Assembly (NCBI GenBank): GCA_023415935.1
Contig: JAEZIX010000058.1
Location: 1-64,000 of the forward strand
Length of the DNA stretch: 64,000 bases
DNA from: Cyanobacteria bacterium OH_CDB_20
GTDB taxonomy: Bacteria; Cyanobacteriota; Vampirovibrionia; Gastranaerophilales; Gastranaerophilaceae
Reading direction: 5' to 3'
The notes beneath the pieces are model-generated. The model had not been told where the DNA came from. It saw only the letters and a list, made by a program, of their open reading frames with translations, and did not search any database. Position 1 is the first letter of the stretch, and every line of letters begins with the position of its first letter. Made by a program: the position numbers and the translations under genes. Positions 8,249 to 17,980 of this stretch are shown here, piece by piece.

Positions 8249-8280
8249 AAAAAGTCAGATAATTTTGTATCTGACTTTTT
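8249..8280. terminator. Bidirectional terminator between tRNA-Val and the giant gene
   Basis: A 13-bp stem (AAAAAGTCAGATA/TATCTGACTTTTT) with a 6-nt loop. T-tracts occur on both strands, so it can end the tRNA transcript (+) and the giant gene (-), whose stop is 29 bp away. Confidence 0.85.
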
Positions 8281-8308
8281 ATTTTGAAATCCGGCTCAGA
8301 AAATTATC

Positions 8309-11300
8309 TTATTTACCAAGAAGGTATATAGGCAAGTTTCTTGCCTTTGCAAAATCAAGGAATTCTTGAGGTATTTCACCGATACTATCAACTTTAGCAA
8401 CCAAAGCATTGATTGAAGGATTGTAAAGGTTAGTTTCGTTTTGTTGACCTTTAATCATCAAGTCATCAGCAGCTGTAATTGCTTCTCTTATCTGTGTACC
8501 GGTAAAGGTTCTGCCTTCTATTGTATAAGTGTTATCATCTCTAATTTGAGATAGATATTTTTTAGATGCTAATTGTTCATATAATTCCGTATAACCTTTA
8601 TCTGAAATACCAAGTGAAGCCTTAATTGCATTTGGAAGCATATCTCTATAAGTACTCATTGGGTCATTTCCTGATATGATTTGACTGAAACGTGACAAAT
8701 CTTTTCCACAACCTGAACCTTGATTAGCATTTGCAGCATTTGCAACATTTACATTTTCTACTTCCAAGCTAACGCCAAATGACTGATTAGCGTATGTAGG
8801 CTTAACTGCTAATGAAACATAAGAAGCACATAGGAAACCACCATTAGCTATATCTGACAACAAATCAACTGTTGAAAGATTTTCAGCGCTAGGTGCCATA
8901 TGGACAAGTAGTCTCAAATTATCTTTTGTAGTACCAGGAGCAAATCCATATTGAGACAAATCTGCATCTGCTGAAACTTGAGAGAAGTCCATTACACGAT
9001 AGTCTTCACCACGATAGTTAACTGTTGGCAACAAGTCTTCTTTTACAATTTTACTTGAGAATAACAATTGACCTTTTGAATTTATTCTTGCTAACGAATC
9101 TGAAACTGGGATTTGACTTTCATCAGACAAAGCATCTCTATATCTTTCATAAAAATCATCCGAAACACCTTTAAGATCAGCTTCTGCCATAATTTTTGCT
9201 ATTGAATAATCATCCTTGTGTCTGAAGTTTGTAGCAGTCATATCAGAAGTTGTGTCACCAGTATTGTAACCTTCAAGCCAATGGTGGTTTTTAACAAGTT
9301 CGAATATTCTATCTTTTATATCTTTAGAAAACGGATATTTTTCAAGTATATTTCTTGCAAATAAAGCTGAAGTATCAGGGTGTTGTTTATCTACTTGGCC
9401 TTCAGATTTAGCTATATCATGAAGAACTGTTGCATATTTTAGTGCTGTTTTGTCTAATTCAGATAAATTAGCGTACGCAGGATTAGACATAGCATTTTGA
9501 AGAACTGCCATAATATGAGAGTCAACACTTAGGTCATGAGTTGCATGTTGTTGTTTTCCTATTACATTTACAAATTCTGGCATACCAGTTATTAGTGCAT
9601 TCATTGCATCATCAAGTTCTTTATTTCCTGTTACAACTTTATTTTCTTTTATAAACCTATATGCTTTGTCATATACAGCTTTTTCCAAAGGATTATCTAA
9701 ATCAAGTTTAGATAGGTCAATTATTCCATCATAGCCTGTAATTTTACCGCCTTCTTCTTTTACTTCTATGCCTAATTTTTTAATGATTTGAGATTTTTGC
9801 GAACTTGGCAACAAACCTATAGTTAAAGATAAATCAGCTAAGAAATCAGTACGAGGATATTCTAAAGGCAATCCTTCTTTACCAAATTTTGTGAAATCAG
9901 TAGTTTTAAGTACATTTTCAACATCAGGATTGTTATTAGCAAAGAAACCTTGTGACATAGCTTTTATATCTTCTGACGTTACTTTTGTTGGAGTAATCGT
10001 ATTTTTAAGTGATTCTTGAATTTTTGATGAAACTTCTTCAAGATTCATCTGTGCTTTTTCTGCATCAGTAAAAATTCTTGAATAAGCTCCATTTTCCATA
10101 ATAGCTTTTATGCTTTTTATAACATTAATTTTTTGCATAAAACTCATTGAGAGTGGATCTTGGGCTAATAAAATAGTTTGGACCATAAACTCAGCATCAA
10201 AAGAGGTTAAATCCTTGGAGTGATTAATTTTTTCAATAATAGGTTTAATATTTTCAATTTTATCTGTTTCAAGTAGCGATTTAGTACCAGCAATACAAGA
10301 TAGTTCATAGATTTGTTGTTGAGTGAATAAATTATTTCCTTCAGAATCTTTGTATTCTAATAATTTATAAGCATTACTGAAACTATCTTTACTCAAGGAT
10401 AAATTAAATAATTGGAAATCGCTAAAAATATTAGAGTTTTTTAATGAAATAATATTATTTTTTATTTCTTCAGCGTCTAAAGGCGCCGTTATAATCCGGC
10501 TAATTTGTTCAGAAGTTAAAAATTTACCTTCGCCTGCTTTAAAGTCTGTTATTACTTTTAACTTTGCATCCAATGCCGCTGAATCTATACCAGTAGCTAG
10601 TATACTAACAATATCATGAGATTGTATACAAGAACCATCTGCAAATTTTATATTGCCCAATTTTATAGCATTTTGGGCAGCAAGGTTAATATCAATATCT
10701 GAGCTTACAAGCATTGATAGATAGAAGTCTTGGATACGATTTCCATAAGGAATTTCTTTATTTGCAGCTGTTATCACATCAAGATTTTTTTGTAATTTAT
10801 CCATACTCATAGCAGATTTTGCTAGTTCAACCCAAGCAGATCCATTCAAGGAATCTTTGTAAGGAGCCAAATCTAACATTCTTGAAACAAGGTTGGAATC
10901 AGATGCTAATTCAGCAATCGTGTGATTATCTATATAATTTCTAGATAAATATGAGGATTCTATATAATTAACATCTGCTAATTTTTGAATATTACTCTTG
11001 TATGTATTTATGTCAATTGTATTTTCTGCAAAATAATGCATTTCGTACGATGGAATTATTTTTTTACCATCTTTATATGTTAAAGTTGATAATTCTCTGA
11101 TGTTATTTTTAATTGTATCAAGACTTACATCAGACATTGCCATTTTAACAATTGAATTGTAATCAATCGCATCTCCTCCTAATGAAGAATTTAATGAAGA
11201 CAATTCTAAGAGATTGGATTTCAATGTTTCAACGTCTTTAGAAGACCCAGCCAAAGAAATTAGGGAATTAGAATCATAGAAAAACGAAGCATCAGAACCT

Positions 11301-14300
11301 TCTTGCTTTAATGATCCCAATTCTAAAATTTTATCGTAAAAATCATCACTGCCAGTTACTATTGTATTTATCTCTTGAGCAGAATTAAAGATAGAATTTC
11401 CTTCTTTATCTTTTATTGAACAAAGTTCTAAAGCCTTTGCAGCAACAGCAGGATCTTGTGCAAAATAATAAACACCTTGTCTAAAAAGACTACTGCCGTT
11501 GCTTTTTACTCCATTAAGAGCAATAACATTATTGTAGTATTCAGGGTCTTGTGCGCATTTTACAGCATCTAAATTCGGATACTTTGAAGTAAGGTCTAGT
11601 TCCAACAATTGACTAAACCTTTCTGTTACATCAGTATCGTAAGCTAAAAGGGCAATAGCATCGCCTTGCAATCCTTTATCTTGTAGTTTCTGTATATTCA
11701 CTCTTGTTGCAGCAATATCTGAAGATTTTAATAATAAATTTAAAACATCTGCTGGTTGGAATAAAGAAGTATTATAAGATGTTTTTAATGAAGTAAGTTC
11801 AGCTGCATTAGCTTTAAGTGAAGTAATATCTATCTTATCAACATCTAAAGAAAGAATATTTGAAATATAATAAATACTAAAAAGCTTTTTACCATTTGCA
11901 TCGACAAGTTTATCTAATTCAACAGCTATATCTGTCATTTTATCATTTTTTGCAATCTCACAAAGAGTTCCTTGCAATGGTGTGTTATTCACAATATTTT
12001 CTTGTAATATTGCAGATAGTTTAGATAAATTTTTTGCAACTGCTTCTGCATCGTCACCAGTTGCAATTTTGGAAATAATTGCACTTGAAAGAATTCTGTC
12101 GCCGTTTGCATTTTTTAAACTTGCTAATTCGCTAATTCTTGATTTTAAAGTTCCAATTTCAAAATCAGAAGAAGCCAAACACACAATATCACTAGGAAGA
12201 AGCGCACAAGCTCCTTTGGTATCCTTAATTGCAGCTAACTCTATAGCTTGATCTGTAATTTTTTGACTTCCAGCCAATTGTATGAGTCGGTCAGGATTAA
12301 ATAGCATATAACCGTCATCACCTTTTACTGTTGATAATGCAGATATACGAGCAGTAAGTAATGAATCATTAGCAAGTTCTCTCGCACTTTCAACTGTAAA
12401 TGCAGATTCTTTAGCATCTTGGGAGTATTTAATTTTACCTAATGCAATATAATTACCAGTAAGCTCAGGATTAGAAGCTATTTCCATAATTTCATCACCG
12501 GAGAGTTTATTGCCAGAATATCCAACAAATGAAGTTGCAGCTAGAGCACTTGCTCTTGCAGTTAAACCTTGATCTTTAGACAAAAGTTTTATTTGTTCAT
12601 CAGTAAATAAACGTTTTCCGTAAGTATCAGTATCCATATAAGAAGACAACAAAGTCACTCTGTCTTTAGCCTTTACGGGAACTGATGCAGAAGCAACTGC
12701 ACTAAGTGTGTCAGCGTTTAGAGTTTCTTCTGCGGTTTTTATTTTTTGAATATTTATTTTTTCAGTTGCTATACCTGTCATAACTGATAATAATTGACTA
12801 AATCCTTCACCGGACAAATTAACACTGCCTGTTATACCATAATCAGCCAATAAACTTAAAGGCATATCAACAAGTACTTCTCCAAGGTTACCAAGAGCTT
12901 GAGCACCAGCTTTGCTTAAGCCTTTTTCTATAAAAGTATCAGCTATTTTAGAGTGAACAGCATTAGAGAATTTGCCGATTAAACGACCTGAATAATGAAG
13001 AGCTAAATCTTGACCTGCATCTATTAAAATATTTCTAATTTCACCAGATGATACATTTTTAGAAGTAGCTTCTTCAATAAGGCTTAAAGCATCGCCACCA
13101 AATATACCAACCATAGAAATGGTTCTTCCTGCTGTTATCATTCCCATTGCAATTGGAGTTGCTGCCCCGCCACTTGAAACTATTGCAACTATCGAACCAC
13201 CTATAAGTAATACTGTTCCTGTTGTTTGAACAATACCGTTAAATGTATTAACAAAACCAGTTTGATCTTTAGTATAATCAGTTACAAGTTTTTCTAAATC
13301 AACTTGAGAATTTTTACCAAACGCTTCAAGAGAAAGATCCATATAATCTTGAACTAATGTATCTGTATTGATTCCATATTGGCTCATATTAGTTTTGAGA
13401 TTTTTTGTCAAATCATCATATATACAATTTGTTATTGCATTTGCGCCTGAGTTTACATAAGTTTGATATTTTTGCTTTCCAACTTCTTCACTTCCATAAA
13501 ATTCAATAAATTTACTTTCAATATCTGAAGCCTGTTGGCAAGCAATTCCAGATAAAAACTCTTTTTCTGCTACAAATTCATTATACTTCTGAGCTGCAAC
13601 TTCTTTATCACCATACACAGTAGCCAATACATTTTGAATTTCAGATGTTTTGCCATCTTTATAATATTGTTCAATAATTGAATTTATATTAGAAAGTTGA
13701 GCTTGGCTAGAAGAATAAATTTCCATCTCTGATTCTAAAATTCTTGCCTTATCTATCTTTGCTTGGTCATATTCAACACCGTATGCATTTTTATATGCGT
13801 CTTTAAAGTCTAATTCAGGATTATTGATAGCTGCTATTAAATTATTCAATGTCATATCATTAGAAATGATTCTTACAGAAACATCATCTCTATCTATTCC
13901 CCAACCTGTAGCTGCTTTTATGCCATTATAACCTTGGGAAATAATACCATCTTCATAGTCTTGGTCTAACAAAATGTCTTTAATAGTAGCATTGTTATTT
14001 GCTAAATAATCGATTGTTAGAACCTGATATAACTCTTCTTCAGACAAATCTGTTCTGTCTGTGTATTTTCTTGCAATTGATTCGAGATTTTTAATTTCTT
14101 CGAATTTTGATAGGGTTTCAGTTTTTGTAACTACATTGCCATTAGCATCAGTTCTTGTTGTGTTTACAACCTTTTCGCCATTTTCAGTTGTGATAATGTT
14201 TTCTTCAGTATATTTTAGTTTACCTGTTTCAACGTCATAATTAAAACTTGATATTTTTACAGGCTCACCATTCTCATATTCATATTGAGCTTTAACCGCA

Positions 14301-16024
14301 CAAAGTTCACCTGCCGGATCAACATAATAATCAATGCCTGAAAGGATATTACCATTTTCATCTTTTACAATAGAATTTTGGCTTAAAGCAGAAAGAACGT
14401 TATCACTAAGAACATACATTCCATTTCTATAATCAAATAGAGCTTTTACCATTAAATTTTCTTTGTCTTTTAGAGGATTATCAAGATTCATAACTTCAAC
14501 AGCTGAATTTATAACAAATTCATTATTTTCATTTATAACTATTTCTGCACCTCCAAGCGCTGATTTGACACTAGCGTCTTGGAAAATAGTATTTAAAAGC
14601 AATCTTGATGTTGCAGCATCGCCGTTAGTGAATGAATTCAATACTTCGAGCATATCAGGAAGTGTATTCGCATCACTAAGTTTTTGAGTAAGTTCAGTAT
14701 TGCCAAGATTTTTTACTACTTCTTTTGGTGTTTCGGTTTGAAGCTGGAAGACTTGCTGCCATTGTTCTTCAGGTTTTAAGGTTTTATCATTCAATAAATC
14801 AGCCACTGTTTTTAAAAGAGCAAAAGCTCTTTTGTCAGAAGAATCAGACAAGTTGCTAAGTACAACATCAGCACTTCCATTTACAACCTTGCCGCTTCCG
14901 TCAGTGGTAACAAAGGTACCATCTGGATTATAAATAGTATTATTTGTAGTTTTTGTTCCATCAGTTTCAATTTTTGTTTCATTTTTTTCAACTATATTTT
15001 TTCCGTCTTCAGAATATTTGAGGTCAACAACACTTACGCTGCCATCTTGATTAGGAATTGTCATAGAAACTGAAGTGATAACTCCCTCTTCATTAACACC
15101 TGTTGAATAGTTTAAGCAGCCGATTGTATCTAATGTGTCATTGATTGTATCTGTATAGCTATTTAAGTTTTCTTGGAAAGCCCAAGGAGTTGTAGCAAAA
15201 GAATTCTGCATATCAAATGCATCACCATTTAAAGTCTCAATAGCATTTTTAATACTTTCAGGAATTTCTTTGCCATTTTCATAGAAATAACTAGCTATAG
15301 CAGAAACTTCGTTGAACTTATTTTTCTTTTCTCCAAGCAGATTATTTAACTGATCACATTCATCAAATGACACAACAGTCAAAGACTCGTATATTTCTAA
15401 TGGAGAAGAATCAGCATTATAATAATTTCCATAATAGATATGGAATAAGTCGCAAAAATCTTGATTTTTAGAGAATTCTTCAATTCTTGCTTTTTCTTCT
15501 TTGTAATCATTAGCCCAACTAAAAGCCTCTTCCGGAGAGTCTTTTGAGCTTAAATACATATTATAGATTTGTTGTTTTAATGCAGAACTATCTTGAGGTA
15601 GCTCACCTTGGGCGTTGACGCCTAATAGCTCAAATAGTTCTTCTTGAGTATCAACTTGTCCTTCAATATCTGCTTTAGATATTTGATTTATTAAACTTTC
15701 AAAATCATCTGTAGAAATTGAATCTTTACCATCCAAAGCTGCGATTTTGCCTATTTCTTCAGATGAAATTTCACCGTCTTCATTTTCATCTACAACAGTA
15801 AAGATATCTTCAAGAGAATAACCTTTTTTATCAAGTTGGGCAAAAATTTCGTTATCTTCAGCTTTCCAGCTTCCTTTTTTTGTGGCAAACAAACTAAAAT
15901 CACCATACTCAGATGAAGAATCAAAAACATTGCTTTCGTCATCTGATTTTGTTTTTTGTATTGATTTTAATGCATCTTTCCTTGAATTGGTTAAATTGGA
16001 AAGTTTTAGCTTATTAAAAAACAT
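8309..16024 (-). CDS. Giant multidomain protein: EF-hand, hydrophobic hairpin, helical repeats, HD domain
   Basis: 2571 residues. Visible from the N-terminus: an EF-hand loop at 79-90 (DENEDGEISSEE) and a degenerate second one at 98-109; a beta-rich stretch about 300-700 with repeated DGxxV/T turns; a Gly/Ala/Ile hydrophobic hairpin about 925-985 (VLLIGGSIVAIVSSGG) that could span a membrane. About 1140-2000 is an array of roughly 40-45-residue helical units of the form ELxxLKxxxGxxLFxxxxIxxLA. At about 2160-2260 is an HD-type region with LHDIAKSEG and KNHHW. The last 200 residues contain HMAPSAENL...IANGG, loosely like the first motif of ADP-ribosyltransferase-type domains. No signal peptide. 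GGGA precedes ATG. I do not recognise the family; a large effector or surface/structural protein is possible. Confidence 0.85.
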   Translation of the reverse strand: MFFNKLKLSNLTNSRKDALKSIQKTKSDDESNVFDSSSEYGDFSLFATKKGSWKAEDNEIFAQLDKKGYSLEDIFTVVDENEDGEISSEEIGKIAALDGKDSISTDDFESLINQISKADIEGQVDTQEELFELLGVNAQGELPQDSSALKQQIYNMYLSSKDSPEEAFSWANDYKEEKARIEEFSKNQDFCDLFHIYYGNYYNADSSPLEIYESLTVVSFDECDQLNNLLGEKKNKFNEVSAIASYFYENGKEIPESIKNAIETLNGDAFDMQNSFATTPWAFQENLNSYTDTINDTLDTIGCLNYSTGVNEEGVITSVSMTIPNQDGSVSVVDLKYSEDGKNIVEKNETKIETDGTKTTNNTIYNPDGTFVTTDGSGKVVNGSADVVLSNLSDSSDKRAFALLKTVADLLNDKTLKPEEQWQQVFQLQTETPKEVVKNLGNTELTQKLSDANTLPDMLEVLNSFTNGDAATSRLLLNTIFQDASVKSALGGAEIVINENNEFVINSAVEVMNLDNPLKDKENLMVKALFDYRNGMYVLSDNVLSALSQNSIVKDENGNILSGIDYYVDPAGELCAVKAQYEYENGEPVKISSFNYDVETGKLKYTEENIITTENGEKVVNTTRTDANGNVVTKTETLSKFEEIKNLESIARKYTDRTDLSEEELYQVLTIDYLANNNATIKDILLDQDYEDGIISQGYNGIKAATGWGIDRDDVSVRIISNDMTLNNLIAAINNPELDFKDAYKNAYGVEYDQAKIDKARILESEMEIYSSSQAQLSNINSIIEQYYKDGKTSEIQNVLATVYGDKEVAAQKYNEFVAEKEFLSGIACQQASDIESKFIEFYGSEEVGKQKYQTYVNSGANAITNCIYDDLTKNLKTNMSQYGINTDTLVQDYMDLSLEAFGKNSQVDLEKLVTDYTKDQTGFVNTFNGIVQTTGTVLLIGGSIVAIVSSGGAATPIAMGMITAGRTISMVGIFGGDALSLIEEATSKNVSSGEIRNILIDAGQDLALHYSGRLIGKFSNAVHSKIADTFIEKGLSKAGAQALGNLGEVLVDMPLSLLADYGITGSVNLSGEGFSQLLSVMTGIATEKINIQKIKTAEETLNADTLSAVASASVPVKAKDRVTLLSSYMDTDTYGKRLFTDEQIKLLSKDQGLTARASALAATSFVGYSGNKLSGDEIMEIASNPELTGNYIALGKIKYSQDAKESAFTVESARELANDSLLTARISALSTVKGDDGYMLFNPDRLIQLAGSQKITDQAIELAAIKDTKGACALLPSDIVCLASSDFEIGTLKSRISELASLKNANGDRILSSAIISKIATGDDAEAVAKNLSKLSAILQENIVNNTPLQGTLCEIAKNDKMTDIAVELDKLVDANGKKLFSIYYISNILSLDVDKIDITSLKANAAELTSLKTSYNTSLFQPADVLNLLLKSSDIAATRVNIQKLQDKGLQGDAIALLAYDTDVTERFSQLLELDLTSKYPNLDAVKCAQDPEYYNNVIALNGVKSNGSSLFRQGVYYFAQDPAVAAKALELCSIKDKEGNSIFNSAQEINTIVTGSDDFYDKILELGSLKQEGSDASFFYDSNSLISLAGSSKDVETLKSNLLELSSLNSSLGGDAIDYNSIVKMAMSDVSLDTIKNNIRELSTLTYKDGKKIIPSYEMHYFAENTIDINTYKSNIQKLADVNYIESSYLSRNYIDNHTIAELASDSNLVSRMLDLAPYKDSLNGSAWVELAKSAMSMDKLQKNLDVITAANKEIPYGNRIQDFYLSMLVSSDIDINLAAQNAIKLGNIKFADGSCIQSHDIVSILATGIDSAALDAKLKVITDFKAGEGKFLTSEQISRIITAPLDAEEIKNNIISLKNSNIFSDFQLFNLSLSKDSFSNAYKLLEYKDSEGNNLFTQQQIYELSCIAGTKSLLETDKIENIKPIIEKINHSKDLTSFDAEFMVQTILLAQDPLSMSFMQKINVIKSIKAIMENGAYSRIFTDAEKAQMNLEEVSSKIQESLKNTITPTKVTSEDIKAMSQGFFANNNPDVENVLKTTDFTKFGKEGLPLEYPRTDFLADLSLTIGLLPSSQKSQIIKKLGIEVKEEGGKITGYDGIIDLSKLDLDNPLEKAVYDKAYRFIKENKVVTGNKELDDAMNALITGMPEFVNVIGKQQHATHDLSVDSHIMAVLQNAMSNPAYANLSELDKTALKYATVLHDIAKSEGQVDKQHPDTSALFARNILEKYPFSKDIKDRIFELVKNHHWLEGYNTGDTTSDMTATNFRHKDDYSIAKIMAEADLKGVSDDFYERYRDALSDESQIPVSDSLARINSKGQLLFSSKIVKEDLLPTVNYRGEDYRVMDFSQVSADADLSQYGFAPGTTKDNLRLLVHMAPSAENLSTVDLLSDIANGGFLCASYVSLAVKPTYANQSFGVSLEVENVNVANAANANQGSGCGKDLSRFSQIISGNDPMSTYRDMLPNAIKASLGISDKGYTELYEQLASKKYLSQIRDDNTYTIEGRTFTGTQIREAITAADDLMIKGQQNETNLYNPSINALVAKVDSIGEIPQEFLDFAKARNLPIYLLGK

Positions 16025-16228
16025 TCTTTTCCCACAACTTGTTACTTATTAACGTATTCGACATTCGTTTCGAACATCTTTAGGTTGAGAGAGTTTGTTG
16101 AAAATATTTTTACAAATGTTAATAATTCAATTTTTTTTGAAAAATTATCATGACAATATATTCTCATTTTAATAGAGTAGGATTTCATGGCTGTTATCCT
16201 CTAAATTATTGATATAATTCAAGAATTC

Positions 16229-16257
16229 TTGTTAAGTAAAAAAAAATATAATATAAT
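16229..16257 (+). promoter_or_regulatory. Promoter of the zinc-ribbon operon
   Basis: TTGTTA (16229-16234), 17-bp spacer, TATAAT (16252-16257). It lies 49 bp before the first zinc-ribbon gene in the 282-bp gap after the giant gene. The rest of that gap (16025-16228) shows no coding sequence. Confidence 0.7.
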
Positions 16258-16306
16258 CTGGTGCATTGAGTCCCAATTTAGTTAACCGGAAAGAAAAGGA
16301 GTTTTT

Positions 16307-17086
16307 ATGTCTGATGTAAAACCTTGCCCGTTTTGTGGTGAAGAAATAAAAGTTGTTGCAAAAAAATGCAAACACTGTGGTAGCTGGCTAGAAGAAAAAC
16401 CACAAACAGAAACTACTGCAAAGCAAAAAGAATGCCCAGCGTGTGCTGAAATGATTGATGAAAATGTAGAAGTTTGCCCTTTCTGCAAGACTAATATTGC
16501 GGTTAAAACAACGAAAACTGAAGACGAGAGCATTAATATAGGTGAAGTTAGTAAATACTTTGAGTTCAAAAACCCAAGTAGAGTTATTTTTGGAATTTGT
16601 GGCGCTATAATGCTTTTCTTTTCACGTCAGACTCCAATGTTTAACGTAAATACAAATGCTTCTGCATTTGGGCTTTCAACTTCAAATAAAGCTGTTTACA
16701 CCCTTTTAAGTTTATCAGCTGAACCAAAACACGATTTTGTAGGGTTTATCTGCTGGTCAATAATTGTAGTATCAGTTTTAACAGCATTAATTGCTTTCAA
16801 AGAAAAATATAACAAAATGTTCGTAGCTTTATTTGGTTCAATTGCTTGTTTAGCAATGGTTGTTATATCTTGGATTTCTGAATCTAATTCAATAAACAGT
16901 CAGCTTGCTCAATACGGTTTGACTTCAAATGCACAAGTTACTATCTCTCCGGCATGGGGAATGTTCTTAATGGCTGGCGCAGTTGCACTTATCTTTGCTG
17001 CATCATCAGCTTCGCTTTCTCAAAAGTTATATTCTTCATTACCAATAGAACCAATTAAGAGTTTTATAAAATCATTAGTAAAATAA
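16307..17086 (+). CDS. Double zinc-ribbon membrane protein
   Basis: 259 residues. Four CxxC knuckles at 7-10, 21-24, 41-44 and 53-56 form two N-terminal zinc ribbons (CPFCGEE...CKHCGSWL and CPACAE...CPFCKT). About four to five hydrophobic segments follow (from about residue 93 onward), so the ribbons should be cytoplasmic and the rest membrane-embedded. First gene of a three-gene operon whose members share the ribbon and little else. AAAGGAG is 5-6 nt before ATG. No enzyme signature, so a scaffold or sensor role is possible, but unproven. Confidence 0.8.
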   Translation: MSDVKPCPFCGEEIKVVAKKCKHCGSWLEEKPQTETTAKQKECPACAEMIDENVEVCPFCKTNIAVKTTKTEDESINIGEVSKYFEFKNPSRVIFGICGAIMLFFSRQTPMFNVNTNASAFGLSTSNKAVYTLLSLSAEPKHDFVGFICWSIIVVSVLTALIAFKEKYNKMFVALFGSIACLAMVVISWISESNSINSQLAQYGLTSNAQVTISPAWGMFLMAGAVALIFAASSASLSQKLYSSLPIEPIKSFIKSLVK

Positions 17087-17121
17087 TTCATACTTTCAAA
17101 TAAAAGATACAGGATTTAATA

Positions 17122-17958
17122 ATGACAGAGTATATTTCTTGCCCTTATTGCGGAGAAAATACAGCAGCTAATAAAGCTGAGTGCGAAATTTGTGGCGAAC
17201 AAATTGAATCTAAATCAAATAAAATTGTTTGCCCTTACTGCGGGGAAGAAATAATTAATTCTGATATTTGCAATATTTGTGGTGAATCATTAAAACAAGA
17301 TATCAACAAAAAGACACAACAATCAAAACACGAAAAAACTATAGATGATTTTAACAACAGGAAGAACAAGAATTTTTTTGTTCTTCCTATTTTCTTTTTG
17401 TTAATACTTGGAATCTATTTTGCATATAAGTTCCTTGATATAAATACGTTTTTACCAAAATCCATTAAAGAAACATCTATTCAAAAAACAGAGAAAATCT
17501 CTCTTCCAAAAAATACAATTAACAGTTCTAAAGCTGAAACTAAGGCTATACCAAAACCTCAGAGTGTTCAAAAAGTTGAAGTTAAAGAAAAGAATGCAAC
17601 AGAAAAATCGACTCAAGAAAAAACTCAGATTCAAGCAAAACAAACTAACCCTGTTAAGGCACAAACGCAAAGCCCAAAAATAAATGAGAAACCGCTTGAT
17701 ACATATTATTATGAAGTCAGAAATCATATTGGCAAATACTGGAATCCACAACTTGTAAACGGTAGCGGTCAAGCTGTAATTCGATTCAAGATTTCAGAAA
17801 CAGGACAGTTTACCGAAATTAGCGTTGTTTCTACAACCGGAAATTATTCATTAGAAACTGTTGCCCTAAATACAATTCGCTACGCAAAAGGCTATGAAGC
17901 TCCGCCTTCATCTTACAAAGGCGGTTATATTACATTACCGTTTGAAATTAGTTTTTAA
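17122..17958 (+). CDS. Zinc ribbon - transmembrane - TonB C-terminal fusion
   Basis: 278 residues. Four CxxC/CxxC-type pairs in the first 60 residues (CPYCGE, CEICGE, CPYCGE, CNICGE) form two zinc ribbons. One membrane helix lies at about 92-112 (VLPIFFLLILGIYFAYKF). A long Lys/Gln/Thr/Pro linker (about 118-190) is typical of periplasm-spanning TonB. A TonB/TolA-like C-terminal domain follows at about 193-278 (YWNPQLVNGSGQAVIRFKISETG). Ordinary TonB has a short cytoplasmic tail, so a zinc-ribbon head is unusual. No ExbB/ExbD is nearby in the window. Start 35 nt after the previous stop. Confidence 0.85.
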   Translation: MTEYISCPYCGENTAANKAECEICGEQIESKSNKIVCPYCGEEIINSDICNICGESLKQDINKKTQQSKHEKTIDDFNNRKNKNFFVLPIFFLLILGIYFAYKFLDINTFLPKSIKETSIQKTEKISLPKNTINSSKAETKAIPKPQSVQKVEVKEKNATEKSTQEKTQIQAKQTNPVKAQTQSPKINEKPLDTYYYEVRNHIGKYWNPQLVNGSGQAVIRFKISETGQFTEISVVSTTGNYSLETVALNTIRYAKGYEAPPSSYKGGYITLPFEISF

Positions 17959-17980
17959 ATACAAAAGAAAGGATAAAAAA

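Noticed and set aside
8178..8369. Open frame of 63 codons over the tRNA
   Set aside because: Its start is a translated tRNA-Val (the familiar MAQLVAH...GSSPA artefact), and the rest crosses the terminator.
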